Shown piece by piece: positions 8,917 through 17,980 of a DNA stretch of 64,000 bases. Positions within the stretch are counted from its first letter, which is position 1, and every line of letters begins with the position of its first letter. The notes beneath the pieces are model-generated. The model worked only from the letters and a program-made list of their open reading frames with translations, was not told the origin of the DNA and ran no database searches. The stretch comes from Paraburkholderia aspalathi (GTDB lineage Bacteria > Pseudomonadota > Gammaproteobacteria > Burkholderiales > Burkholderiaceae): NCBI RefSeq assembly GCF_900116445.1, contig NZ_FPBH01000014.1, positions 62,001-126,000 of the forward strand. The letters are read 5' to 3'. Both the position numbers and the translations under genes were made by a program.

Positions 8917-9027
8917 ACCCAGTACCGCGATCCGTAAAATTGACTGATTAACGTCTCTCAGGTTCTGGCATGCATTCCTCGGACGCCAGAGTCTTTCCGG
9001 CCGACACAATGTGTCGGCCTTTTTTTG
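8917..9027 (+). ncRNA. candidate small regulatory RNA, about 110 nt
   Basis: Inferred from a promoter-like pair upstream and a textbook intrinsic terminator at its end, with no ribosome-binding site and open frame between. An internal stem TCTGGC / GCCAGA lies just before the terminator hairpin. The start (about 8917) is a guess from the -10 position. I do not recognise an Rfam family. It lies directly downstream of the response-regulator gene and could be part of that regulon (inference). Confidence 0.35.
8999..9026 (+). terminator. intrinsic terminator
   Basis: GGCCGACAC (8999-9007) and GTGTCGGCC (9011-9019) form a perfect 9-bp stem with a 3-nt loop. Seven T residues follow (9020-9026). 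The T-run is only on the plus strand, so it ends plus-strand transcription. Confidence 0.85.
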
Positions 9028-9094
9028 CCGATTACTTATTGAAATAGAAATCCGGCCGATTCCCAAGTCATTAATTCAATAGAGAATTTAATTC

Positions 9095-9131
9095 TTTCGC
9101 AAACCTTTGCTGAATTAAACCCTTTGCGAAA
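9095..9131. repeat. 9-bp inverted repeat in the non-coding region
   Basis: TTTCGCAAA (9095-9103) and TTTGCGAAA (9123-9131) are perfect inverted copies 19 bp apart. No T-run follows. It could be a protein site or an RNA stem; nothing nearby decides. Confidence 0.35.
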
Positions 9132-9350
9132 AATCGCCGTTAGACAGACCAGATAGCTGATCCTGCCATGACAGACAGAACGAGGGCCGGAATTGAGAGA
9201 AAAGATCATTAACTCTCTCGTATAAGATATCCGAAATATATTTGTATGAACAATATCCGGATGTCGGCGAAACAGTATGCGACGCAGCCATCGCGCTGCC
9301 GGTGCCCGGCGGTATCAAAAGGAACCAGCCGCACGTTTTACCGGCCATCG

Positions 9351-10910
9351 CTATACTGATCCGGTCCCCTGGAAATCCCGTTGTCCGATCGATTCGATGC
9401 GATTTCGCCCGCGTTCTTTCGCGCAATATAACGCTCGATCCGCAGCCTCAACGATCTGGTGCACGGAACCCGTACCGGCCGATCCGAAAACAGCGATCCC
9501 GATACTCACCGTCACAAAGTCGCCAAGCGACGTCTCATTCCTGATATGCATCGAGCCGACCGCAGCCAGCATTTTCGCTGCCACCAGACGTGCTCCGTCT
9601 TCGTCCGTCGCAGGCAGAATCGCAGCGAACTCTTCGCCACCATAGCGTGCAAGCAGATCGCCACTGCGCGGCAGAGCCGCTTGCAAAGCGCTTGCAACCG
9701 CAACGAGACACTTGTCTCCCGTTGGGTGGCCGTAGCGGTCGTTTAACTTCTTGAAGTGGTCGATATCGATAAGCAGCAAGCCAAGCGGAAGCTGGTTGCG
9801 AGCCGCGCGGTTCCATTCAAGTGCGAGCGTTTGGTCGAAGCAACGACGATTCGCCGCATTGGTCAACGCGTCCGTGAGTGCAATCTTTTCGAGGCGGTCT
9901 CTTGCATCGCGCAACTCATGCTGAGTCCGCACCAACCGGCTTTGCAGAGCTGCCGTCCGTATGGTGTGCACGACTAATGCGGTGACTATGCCAACCGTCC
10001 CGACGTAAAAGTGTTCGCGCATCAGCGGAATGCTCAACGCGAGCAATGCCAACGTATAAAAAATTGGACTACCGTTCTCGATGACAACGGCGAGGGGCGG
10101 CTTCTCTTCATCGAGATCGGCTTCACTCTCTTGCGGTGAGCGCATCATGCACGCCACGCCCAATAGCAGAAAAGGAACGTCGACTATCACGTCGATCACA
10201 GCATGACCGTCTGAAGAGGCGGCCCAACTGTTGTACACGCCGGCCACGATTGCATAGATCCACAAGTAGCCGCATAGGAGTTTGTAAAATCCGCGGTCCT
10301 TTTCTCGTGGCAAAAGACGGAGACGCAGCGTCGCCGCCATAGCAAGAACAACGTTCTCGACGTTGTAGGTCAGCAATAGGACCGAAGCCGAGATTGGCTT
10401 GAGCGCAGTGTCGGAAAACGGCACTACGGTAAATATGGTGATGTAGGCAAGATAGGCGGTCAATACTGCCTGGATGCCATCCATCCACACGAAGAGCGGA
10501 ATTCGCTGCCTGCTTGAAACGGACGAGACGGCGAGAAGTATCGGCACGCCATAGAGAAAAAAGCAAAAGTCGGAGAACCACGCAATGCCCACCGGCATCT
10601 GTTGAAACAGATCTTCCCAGGCGCTGAGACCAATGCCGCAGGTCCACAAAAACAGGCCGGCAGCGAGCAGAATCCATGGCGTGCGTGATTGCCGCTCCAC
10701 GGCGCGGGCGCGCCAGCAGGTGGCCGCAAACGCGAACGACGGAGCAAGTATGAGGAACGGATAAGTGACCAGCGTCGCCCGGGATCGAAACAGCATCAGG
10801 CAAACTGCATGCACGCCCAGGAAAGACAAGGCGAACCATGCGAGATGTATCGATTTTGGCGAGCGGTGCAAGATTTCACCCCGAACTTGAGGAAGCCAGG
10901 TGAAAGCCAT
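9351..10910 (-). CDS. membrane diguanylate cyclase (GGDEF)
   Basis: The protein has 519 residues. The N-terminal half has about eight to ten hydrophobic segments (roughly 22-310) of the MASE type, with no recognisable ligand motif. A coiled linker (RLVRTQHELRDARDRLEK) leads into the GGDEF domain with LTDALTNAANRR and ARYGGEEF; the active-site GGEEF is residues 424-428, so cyclase activity is expected. RSGD five residues upstream is a complete RxxD inhibitory site, so product inhibition by c-di-GMP is likely. No EAL domain. It is a single gene facing away from the kinase cluster, with 647 bp of non-coding DNA at its 3' side. Start ATG at 10910 with a weak Shine-Dalgarno. Confidence 0.93.
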   Translation of the reverse strand: MAFTWLPQVRGEILHRSPKSIHLAWFALSFLGVHAVCLMLFRSRATLVTYPFLILAPSFAFAATCWRARAVERQSRTPWILLAAGLFLWTCGIGLSAWEDLFQQMPVGIAWFSDFCFFLYGVPILLAVSSVSSRQRIPLFVWMDGIQAVLTAYLAYITIFTVVPFSDTALKPISASVLLLTYNVENVVLAMAATLRLRLLPREKDRGFYKLLCGYLWIYAIVAGVYNSWAASSDGHAVIDVIVDVPFLLLGVACMMRSPQESEADLDEEKPPLAVVIENGSPIFYTLALLALSIPLMREHFYVGTVGIVTALVVHTIRTAALQSRLVRTQHELRDARDRLEKIALTDALTNAANRRCFDQTLALEWNRAARNQLPLGLLLIDIDHFKKLNDRYGHPTGDKCLVAVASALQAALPRSGDLLARYGGEEFAAILPATDEDGARLVAAKMLAAVGSMHIRNETSLGDFVTVSIGIAVFGSAGTGSVHQIVEAADRALYCAKERGRNRIESIGQRDFQGTGSV

Positions 10911-11047
10911 CGTAAAGCCGATGGCGGTTCAGCTTCTCTTGTGTAAGCCGACAATGTCGATAATCTTAGCTGATGGCATGTCAGGCGAACACCCGAAAGT
11001 GATCAGGGTTCGCCCCCCTTCACTAGTCGCGGCAAATGGGCGGCAAT

Positions 11048-12625
11048 TCAGGCACTGACCAACGGAGGTACGTTGGACCGCGTCAGAAATTGCGGGTCTC
11101 TGCGCCACTGGGTCGCCTGCTCGAACGCATAACCCAATGCCAATAACCGCGCTTCAGTCCAGGCGGGCCCAACAAACGACAAACCGACCGGCAAACCGCG
11201 CACTTGCCCGGCCGGCACTGTCAGATGCGGATACCCGGCCACGGCTGCCGGCGTCGAGAAGCCGCCATTACTGCTGTCGCCGTTGATGAAGTCGGTCAGC
11301 CATGCGGTCCCGCCCGTCGGCGCGACGATCGCATCCAGACCATGCTGAACGAGTACGCGGTCCAATCCTTCGTCCCGAGATTGCGTACGGCACGTTGCCA
11401 ACGCGCGCTTATACGCATCGCTATCGAGATCACCCAGCGCCTGGGCTTGAGTGAAAAGTTCCTGGCCGAAGTAAGGCTGCTCGAGATTGCGATGCGCGTT
11501 GTTGAAAGCCATCACATCGGCAAGATTACGAACCTGTGCATGCGGCGCGAACGTATCGAGCCACAGCGGTAGATCGTGTTTGAATTCATGCAGCAATACG
11601 GAGAGCTCTTCCTTGTCGTAACTGACTCGCGGCAAATCGACGGGATCAATCACGTCCGCGCCGAGCAGCCGCAGTTGCGCAATAGCCAGTTCTATCTGCC
11701 GGTCGACTTCGTCGTGGCCCGTGAAAAACTCTCGTGCGACGCCAATCCGGGCGCCCTTCAACGCGTCTTTGTTCAACGCTCGCAGGTAGTCGTCCGGTGC
11801 AGGCGCCGCCGACGTTTGCGGATCGTGCGAGTCCACGCCGGCAATCGCCGAAAGCAGCAACGCCGCATCGTGGACCGATCGGGTAATGGGACCGGGCGTG
11901 TCCTGCGTGTGTGAAATCGGAATGATGCCGTCACGGCTTACCCGTCCGACAGTCGGCTTGAGTCCGACCACTCCGCAGATCGACGCAGGAGACACAATCG
12001 ACCCGTCTGTCTCAGTGCCGATCGCCATGGCCACCAACCCCGCGGCGACCGCTGCCGCGGAGCCGGAACTCGATCCGCTCGTGTTGCGGTCCAACGCAAA
12101 GGGGTTGCGCGTCAGGCCACCGCGGGCGCTCCAGCCGCTGGTCGAGCGCGTGGAACGGATGTTCGCCCATTCGCTCAGATTCGTCTTGCCGATGACGACC
12201 ACGCCGGCTTCACGCAGGCGGCGCACGAGATCGGCATCGCGGGTTGCGCGAATGCCGTCCAGGGCAAGCGAACCTGCCGTTGTTGCCATTCTGTCGCCAG
12301 TCGCGATGTTGTCCTTGATAACGACGGGCACGCCATGCAATAGGCCGCGGCGCTTACCCTCGCGGCGCTCGGCATCCAGCGCGGCCGCGATCTGCATGGC
12401 GTCGGGATTCAGTTCGATCATGCTGCGCAACCGCGGACCGCGCCGGTCGATCGCTTCGATGCGGCCTAGAGCGTGACGCACGGCCTGCGTGGCGCTTGCC
12501 TCGCCGGCCGGTTTGAACGGCGGGTGTCCGGGAGGCACCGATGTCGGCGAAGCGGCGCTGGCGCCTTTTGACAATAACCCGGCTGCTAGTAAACCAACTG
12601 ATTCAAAGAATCTGCGTCGTCGCAT
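11048..12625 (-). CDS. exported amidase (amidase-signature family)
   Basis: The protein has 525 residues. The N-terminus (MRRRRFFESVGLLAAGLL) has a twin-arginine-like motif before a hydrophobic stretch, so export in folded form through Tat is likely. The amidase-signature triad is visible: Lys104 in VVIKDN, the Gly/Ser-rich loop around residues 183-189 (cis-Ser 185/186), and Ser209 in ETDGSI. The family hydrolyses amide bonds in small molecules or glutamyl-tRNA; the signal peptide and lack of gatC/gatB neighbours rule out GatA. The DNA between this gene and the next stop upstream holds only a strong hairpin. The substrate cannot be deduced. Confidence 0.9.
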   Translation of the reverse strand: MRRRRFFESVGLLAAGLLSKGASAASPTSVPPGHPPFKPAGEASATQAVRHALGRIEAIDRRGPRLRSMIELNPDAMQIAAALDAERREGKRRGLLHGVPVVIKDNIATGDRMATTAGSLALDGIRATRDADLVRRLREAGVVVIGKTNLSEWANIRSTRSTSGWSARGGLTRNPFALDRNTSGSSSGSAAAVAAGLVAMAIGTETDGSIVSPASICGVVGLKPTVGRVSRDGIIPISHTQDTPGPITRSVHDAALLLSAIAGVDSHDPQTSAAPAPDDYLRALNKDALKGARIGVAREFFTGHDEVDRQIELAIAQLRLLGADVIDPVDLPRVSYDKEELSVLLHEFKHDLPLWLDTFAPHAQVRNLADVMAFNNAHRNLEQPYFGQELFTQAQALGDLDSDAYKRALATCRTQSRDEGLDRVLVQHGLDAIVAPTGGTAWLTDFINGDSSNGGFSTPAAVAGYPHLTVPAGQVRGLPVGLSFVGPAWTEARLLALGYAFEQATQWRRDPQFLTRSNVPPLVSA

Positions 12626-12747
12626 GGAGTAATTTGAATTGACGTTTGCTGTAGCGATCCGCGAGGCATGACACGTTGGCGAGGCGGTCCGAAGGTGGCG
12701 AGATTATCCCGCCAAAATTCATCCAACCGCTACCACTTCGGATTGAT

Positions 12748-12780
12748 CGACGCGCCGCTGCTCTCATCAGCGGCGCGTCG
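12748..12780 (-). terminator. strong hairpin after the secreted glycosidase gene
   Basis: A perfect 13-bp stem: CGACGCGCCGCTG (12748-12760) and CAGCGGCGCGTCG (12768-12780), with a 7-nt loop. It begins 15 bp past the stop of the minus-strand gene at 12795. No long U-tract follows on either strand, so it is a terminator or an mRNA 3'-end stem. Confidence 0.55.
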
Positions 12781-12794
12781 GTACGACTCGGGCC

Positions 12795-15059
12795 TTATTG
12801 GCCCGTATACCCGACCGGAACAGTCGCATTGGCCTTGGCGACCGTTGCGTTGTTCGAGACGATGTACTGCGGCACCTCGGTGAGGGTCAGCGTGACTTTA
12901 CCGTTGGTGTAAGCAAGCGTGCTGGTATTGCCGTAACCATCGATCTTCGTCACATTGCCCGACGTACCGGCACCGTCGACCTGAAGCGAATAGCTCGTCG
13001 AGTAGGTCTGGCTATAGAGACCACTGCTCGCGGGCCACTGCGCGTTGCTGTGCGCCCATGCGGCAGTCACCACCTTGCCGTTGCCAAGCTGCTGGAACGC
13101 ATATGCAAACGTTCCAGACGGCGTACCCGTAACCCGGCCCAATGTGTTCGTGCCGTCCAGCACACGTGTCATCGTCGCGAAGGCCATCGCTTCAGGTTTC
13201 GGCGAGAGGTTCGTCGCACCGTAAGCCCCTTGCGCGTCATTCAGATCGAAGAACGAGCCGTATCCCACTTCGCCCGGATAGTCAGGACCATAGAAAAGCG
13301 TCGTCAACTGTGCGCCACCGCCAAGCACAATGATGTGCGACCGCACGCCAACCGCAGCGTGGGCGAACAACTGGTTCTGCGACGGCACCGTGGGGCCGTA
13401 GTTGAGACCGGGATCGTAGCTCGTGCCTGCTTCGGTGAAGAAGAGTTTCATGTTCGGCTTACCCGCCTGCATCACCGAACGCAATTGCGTCATCTGGTTG
13501 TCGAGCGCGTTCGCCTGGTTCGCCGGATCCGGATCGGAGTCCTGCAATTCCGGCGGATGGGCCGGATAGGTGCCCGCATTCCAGTAGCCATGCGTCGAGA
13601 CTGCGTCGATGTAATTCCACAGGCCAAGCGCACCGAACTTCTGCAGATAGCCGGTGGTGCAGGTGTCGCAATTCGAAGGGAACGGGTTGCCGGTTCCCAT
13701 CACGACGGCATTCGGATCGGTCGAGTGAATGCCCTGATACGCGGCCTTATACATCGCGACGAAGTTCGCGTCGCTATCCGCCCAGCCCAGGCTCGGTTCC
13801 CACGTCACCTGATAATAGTTGCTTTGCTGGTTCGGATAGTTGGCAGCGCGAATCAGGCTCGTATCGGTACCGACTTTGGCCATGAAGCTCTGGAACTCAG
13901 GCATGTTCGACGGCGCATAGTAGCTGTCGTTGAATTGCCCCGTCTTCGAATCCCATGCAGGCAGTCCATCGAGACGCACAATGCGCATCTGATCAGGGTT
14001 GGCCTTGTAGAACGGATCGAGGTCGTTCACGTTCGGCGTGTAGGTGTTGGGGCCATTGGGTTCCATGGCCGATACCTCGCGGTCGTCGATGGTCCACGAG
14101 ATGCCCAGATCATGCAGCGCGGCGATGTTGCCGTTGAAGCCCTGCATGCCGAAGCGGTGCTGATCCTGATGGGCATACGTTACGGTACCCAGTACCGACG
14201 TCAGGTTCGGCAACACGCCGAACGTCGCAATACCCACCGGACGCGTACCGGTGTTGGGCAACGTGCCGCCGTTCGAGCGCAACGTCGCCGTCAGCGCGCC
14301 ATAGCCTGACCACGTCGACGTACATGGAATCGAGTTGGTCTGCACACCGCTGCTAACCGCAAAGCTGCCCTGCGCCTTGATCGCGCCGGTCGAGTCCGCC
14401 ACGGACCAGACGACCGTATCCGCGCTCGGCGCGTTCGTCGTAATCGCGAGCTTGAACGCCGCGTTGTTCTGGAAAATGCGCATGCCGTCGGTGGTGGGCG
14501 TGTCGGCGCTGATCACGCCATTCGCGGTTCCGCCAGCCGTGTGTGTGGGCGTGCCGCACGAGAGGGTCGAGCTGGACGGTGACGGAGTGGGAGCTGGCGT
14601 CGGCGTTGGCGTTGGCGTCGGTGTCGGCGTCGGTGTCGGCGTTGGCGTCGGTGTCGGAGTTGGAGCCGGCGCTGGTGTCGGAGCCGGCGCCGGTGTCGGA
14701 GTTGGCGTTGGCGTGGGTGTCGGAGCCGGAGTTGGGCTCGCGGCAACCGCCTTCACCCAACATGATTTGCCGTAACCGTATGCGGGATCTGTCTGCGAAA
14801 CCGCGCCGACATAGCATCCGACGCCGTTGCTAAAGGTGGCAGGGGTCGTCAGCATGACCGACGGCGAGGTGGGCGGCACTGCACCGAACACCACCGAGCC
14901 AGTTCCGAGGAATTTGCAGGTGCCGTTCTCTTGTGCGCACAACTTGTATTGCTGTCCTGCGACGGTGATGGTGCTCGTCGCAGCCTGCGCATTCTCCGCA
15001 CCAAACCATGCAAACACTGTTGCTGCCGCAACTCCCAAAAGTTTGAAGTTTCTCGTCAT
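12795..15059 (-). CDS. secreted glycoside-hydrolase-like protein with Pro-Thr linker (clan GH-A type)
   Basis: The protein has 754 residues. Signal peptide 1-26, ending AENAQA. Residues about 27-105 form a small Cys-containing domain (YKLCAQENGTCKFLG, GVGCYVG), perhaps carbohydrate-binding. Residues about 106-160 are a Pro-Thr/Pro-Ala linker typical of secreted multidomain enzymes. The rest has a beta domain, then a TIM-barrel-like part with Glu421 in the VTWEPSLGW segment (acid/base candidate) and Glu543 in LFFTEAGTS (nucleophile candidate). Their spacing of 122 residues fits clan GH-A. An all-beta tail closes the protein. It could act on plant or microbial polysaccharide; the exact GH family is not assigned. 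The neighbour at 15999 is also secreted. Confidence 0.75.
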   Translation of the reverse strand: MTRNFKLLGVAAATVFAWFGAENAQAATSTITVAGQQYKLCAQENGTCKFLGTGSVVFGAVPPTSPSVMLTTPATFSNGVGCYVGAVSQTDPAYGYGKSCWVKAVAASPTPAPTPTPTPTPTPAPAPTPAPAPTPTPTPTPTPTPTPTPTPTPTPAPTPSPSSSTLSCGTPTHTAGGTANGVISADTPTTDGMRIFQNNAAFKLAITTNAPSADTVVWSVADSTGAIKAQGSFAVSSGVQTNSIPCTSTWSGYGALTATLRSNGGTLPNTGTRPVGIATFGVLPNLTSVLGTVTYAHQDQHRFGMQGFNGNIAALHDLGISWTIDDREVSAMEPNGPNTYTPNVNDLDPFYKANPDQMRIVRLDGLPAWDSKTGQFNDSYYAPSNMPEFQSFMAKVGTDTSLIRAANYPNQQSNYYQVTWEPSLGWADSDANFVAMYKAAYQGIHSTDPNAVVMGTGNPFPSNCDTCTTGYLQKFGALGLWNYIDAVSTHGYWNAGTYPAHPPELQDSDPDPANQANALDNQMTQLRSVMQAGKPNMKLFFTEAGTSYDPGLNYGPTVPSQNQLFAHAAVGVRSHIIVLGGGAQLTTLFYGPDYPGEVGYGSFFDLNDAQGAYGATNLSPKPEAMAFATMTRVLDGTNTLGRVTGTPSGTFAYAFQQLGNGKVVTAAWAHSNAQWPASSGLYSQTYSTSYSLQVDGAGTSGNVTKIDGYGNTSTLAYTNGKVTLTLTEVPQYIVSNNATVAKANATVPVGYTGQ
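14580..14745 (-). repeat. in-gene tandem repeat coding the Pro-Thr linker
   Basis: About 165 bp of degenerate 6- and 12-bp units (GGCGTC/GGTGTC/GGCGTT on the plus strand) coding PTPTPTPAP on the minus strand. Such tracts expand and contract by slippage, so linker length may vary between strains. Confidence 0.85.
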
Positions 15060-15998
15060 TGTCCGTATGTATCCCTAAAAATCAGGTTGTCCCCGAGGAT
15101 TGAGCAAGATCGATCTAAGCCGTCCCGCTTTGGCGTTCTTTGAGTACTGAGAGAGTTGAAGCGGCGAACGCGACGATCGCGTTCATTGCTGATGAAACTG
15201 GCGCTTCCAATGTGCCGGTAGCCGCTCGCAGATACCGTTACGCATTCGAACGCACACTGAGCGCCGCCTGGCGGCAGTACGCTCAGCATCTTGATCTGTC
15301 ACCCTTCAATAGATAACAATTACGTCATCCTTACTATTAACCAAGAATGTTTGCGTGATGAGGTTCTATCAGTGATTGACGGCGCACCCGGCATGCTCGA
15401 TTTCAGTCGAGTCAAATCCAGGGCGTGACAAGGCCCGTCCGGAACCTAAATCTAATTAGGTTTCGAGCCCAATTCCCTAAAAGGAAAAGCTGTGAAAACC
15501 GCTGACAGGTAGCGTTAAAGTCGCTCGACTCATTCGCAACCCATTCGTATGAGAGACGCTGGTCCAGCGCCTTGAAACCACCTACCCACGCAAGCTTTAC
15601 TTGATTGATGCCGTTCCCGGCACGTGCCCGGCATTACTTACAGCCAGTGTTTTGGCAGACGAATTATAAACGTTTCATCTGTGTAACGTGGGCACGACCA
15701 GGGACGATAAGTAGTAGTTCAAAGAATCTTTCTGGAAACGCTCCCGATGGTTTTCCAAAGCAGTGGAAATGGAAAATCTCTGCCTCACCGGGGGCGGAAA
15801 ACGCAGGTCTTTGACTTTCCCTCGAAGAAAAATAAATAGACCGGAGCAAAGAATAACGCGGGCGGTTTTTATATTATTAATATCAATACGTCAGCGTATC
15901 AAATGCGTAGACGGAGAGAACTGAACGATGCGAATTCGACGAGGCGTAGAACGCGCACCGCATGTTTTCTCGTCTGATCATAGCCTCGAGTAAACCGA
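15060..15998. other. 939-bp non-coding region between two secreted-protein genes
   Basis: No gene with coding character; open frames up to about 77 codons appear on both strands and overlap each other. The stretch is AT-richer than its flanks, especially 15300-15900. Visible structure: a hairpin with TGAGCG and CGCTCA flanking CCGCC/GGCGG near 15260-15288 in the leader side of the glycosidase gene, and AACCTAA / TTAGGTT (about 15443-15462) as a 7-bp inverted repeat with a 6-nt centre. Part must hold the promoter of the glycosidase gene at 15059. The rest is unexplained. Confidence 0.55.
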
Positions 15999-17915
15999 TC
16001 AAGGCGTCCAGCGATAAACAATAATGCTGGAGCCGTTGTAGTTGTCTTTCGTGATCACGTACTCGCCGGCCGCTCTCAGGTATGCCCTCAGGCCATACAT
16101 CGAATCCACGTCGTTGCCCACATCCACCGCGCCCGCACTCGAGTTGATCAAGGTCGTATCGAGGTTACCCGTGGTGAGATTGAAGGCGTCGATGTTGGGA
16201 ACCGTATGCACATAGCCGACGAACAGATAATTGCCCACGGCCGTGATTGACTTCGGATTGGCGCTAGTGAGGTTGATCACCGGATTGGGCTTCGTGGTGT
16301 TGCCCGCGCTCCAGCCGTGATACACCTCGATCCTCGATTGAATCGCCGTCCAGTCCCAGCTCCCGGCGATGCCTTGCGCGAGAATCATGGTATCGCTCTC
16401 CGGCAGATAGATGATGCGTGTCAACGGACGGATGCTCTGCGGAATGGAGATGGCGATGCCCGGTCCCCATGTCGGCTTACCGCTGCCGTCGAAGCTGATC
16501 AGCGGGTAATGATAGATGTGATTCGTTCTGTCCAGACCAGCCCATACGTCTCCCCTGCTATCGATGCAGAATCCGCCCGTGATCTGTAGCGTCGTATTGA
16601 ACGCAGTGCCTGGAATCGACGCATCCGGAATCGCGATATAGCCGCTCGCCGCATTGAAATGGTAGAAGTAAAAGATGCCAGGGTTCTGACCGGACGCGAC
16701 GAGGATCCGGTTTCCCCCCACGCTAACGAGCTGACCGAAATGCTCGTCGCGCTGCGTATCGTTCATGTTGAGACGTGGATCGGACGGGTAAGTAAACGGG
16801 TCGACGGTATTCGCGACGAAGGTGCCGCCCGCAGTGCCGGTGTAAATATTGGTGCCACCATAGAAGTAGGCGCCGTCCGTAACCGGGTCTGGTGCGGCGA
16901 CCGCCTCGAAGTTGAGCGACTGAAGTTTCCATTGCAGATTGCCGGCACTGTCATACGCGTGAATGTCGGTGCTGCCGTTGCGGCCGAGGTCCCAGCCGCC
17001 TCCCCACGGATTGTTGAGCACATACAGGGTGCCGGTTGCATCTTTGCCGATGCCGACAACACGGGTGAAGCGCTTGTCGCCAACCTGGCCTTTGATGCCT
17101 GTGGTGCTGTCGAGATAGCCGCCCTGAATGCCGAATGTGCCGACCAGAGTCGGCGTGCCCGAGATGTTGTAGAGCTTGATATTCATGTCGGGACCTTGGT
17201 CGCCGACCATGAGCTGTCCTGATGACGCGTCGAAATACAGCGCGGACGGTCGTGACGTCGCGGGCATCTGGATCGTGTTCAGCGGAGCGCCGGCCGGACT
17301 GAATTCAACGATCGTGGCCGCGCTTTGCTGCGCTACCCAGAGATTTCCCGCGCCATCCAACGCGAGTGCGCCGGGACCGGAGATGTTGATGTCCTGCTGC
17401 CACACGCCGTCGGTGGTGTAGACACGGACGCGATTGCCCGGGAAATCGCTCGCATAAAGGAGCGTGCCGGTCGTGGCGAGCCCGGTGATGACATCGGCGT
17501 GCTTGACCGCGTTCCAGACGCTCACGGGGATGAGGACATCGCGTTTCTGGGTCGCTCTGTTATATCGCCCTACCGCCCCGCTGCCGTACACGGTGCTGTA
17601 CTGCAAGGCGGCGAAAATCGATGTGGCATTACCCGTTATCGCCCCACCCTGAAACTCGCTGTTAATTCCAATAGAACCGATGCTCTTGCCGTTCTGATAG
17701 ATCGCGACGCCACCCTCGTTTTCATCCCATAGGGAAGCCGTATAGATCACGCCTTCAGGCGCGACCCACATCGAACGCGCTCCGTTGCCCACATGCGTGG
17801 CAAGCGTTCCGAATGTATTCGCCAGCCAGTCGGTGGTGTATTGCGCCTGACACGCCGGCGCAATCACGGTGATCAGTGCGCCAAGCAGTGCAGCACGTAT
17901 TCGTTTTTTAAACAT
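15999..17915 (-). CDS. secreted NHL/beta-propeller-type protein
   Basis: The protein has 638 residues. Signal peptide about 1-25 (LLGALITVIAPACQAQ). The body is a series of propeller-like repeats with phrases such as GALALDGAGNLWVAQQ, VVGIGKDATGTLYVLNNP, DSAGNLQWKL and GFCIDSRGDVWAGLDR, matching NHL/SMP-30-type blades; I count at least six. No catalytic motif is evident, so it may be a binding or scaffold protein outside the cell. AGGAG lies 9-10 nt before the ATG. Upstream are three 10-bp iterons. It lies in the same direction as the secreted glycosidase but 939 bp away, so they are probably not one transcript. Confidence 0.78.
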   Translation of the reverse strand: MFKKRIRAALLGALITVIAPACQAQYTTDWLANTFGTLATHVGNGARSMWVAPEGVIYTASLWDENEGGVAIYQNGKSIGSIGINSEFQGGAITGNATSIFAALQYSTVYGSGAVGRYNRATQKRDVLIPVSVWNAVKHADVITGLATTGTLLYASDFPGNRVRVYTTDGVWQQDINISGPGALALDGAGNLWVAQQSAATIVEFSPAGAPLNTIQMPATSRPSALYFDASSGQLMVGDQGPDMNIKLYNISGTPTLVGTFGIQGGYLDSTTGIKGQVGDKRFTRVVGIGKDATGTLYVLNNPWGGGWDLGRNGSTDIHAYDSAGNLQWKLQSLNFEAVAAPDPVTDGAYFYGGTNIYTGTAGGTFVANTVDPFTYPSDPRLNMNDTQRDEHFGQLVSVGGNRILVASGQNPGIFYFYHFNAASGYIAIPDASIPGTAFNTTLQITGGFCIDSRGDVWAGLDRTNHIYHYPLISFDGSGKPTWGPGIAISIPQSIRPLTRIIYLPESDTMILAQGIAGSWDWTAIQSRIEVYHGWSAGNTTKPNPVINLTSANPKSITAVGNYLFVGYVHTVPNIDAFNLTTGNLDTTLINSSAGAVDVGNDVDSMYGLRAYLRAAGEYVITKDNYNGSSIIVYRWTP

Positions 17916-17950
17916 GGGTGATGCTCTCCTGACGATTATCCCTCGTTAAC

Positions 17951-17980
17951 ATAAATCACCGTAAATCACCCTAAATCATT
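17951..17980. promoter_or_regulatory. three 10-bp iterons upstream of the beta-propeller gene
   Basis: Consecutive units ATAAATCACC, GTAAATCACC and CTAAATCATT share TAAATCA at an exact 10-bp period, one DNA helical turn. They lie 36-65 bp upstream of the start at 17915. Helically phased repeats of this kind are typical of cooperative regulator binding. The protein is unknown. Confidence 0.5.

Larger units (their letters stand above)
8704..9350. other. 647-bp AT-rich non-coding region
   Basis: No convincing protein gene. The stretch is visibly richer in A and T than the flanking genes. It holds a loose hairpin past the regulator gene (GACATC and GATGTC around 8730-8752, with a T-run at about 8776-8783), the small RNA candidate, its terminator, and the inverted repeat at 9095-9131. 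Short open frames of 70-100 codons lack coding character. Confidence 0.6.

Noticed and set aside
8845..9066. Minus-strand open frame of 73 codons through the small RNA region
   Set aside because: No ribosome-binding site or conserved motif; it runs through the terminator hairpin.
12798..14309. A 503-codon open frame on the plus strand opposite the secreted glycosidase
   Set aside because: It mirrors the reading frame of a gene with signal peptide, linker and catalytic motifs; its own translation is Arg/Val/His-rich without domains. High-GC antisense shadow.
14580..14745. Repeat tract considered as CRISPR or iteron array
   Set aside because: The units are 6-12 bp, contiguous and in frame, coding a Pro-Thr linker.
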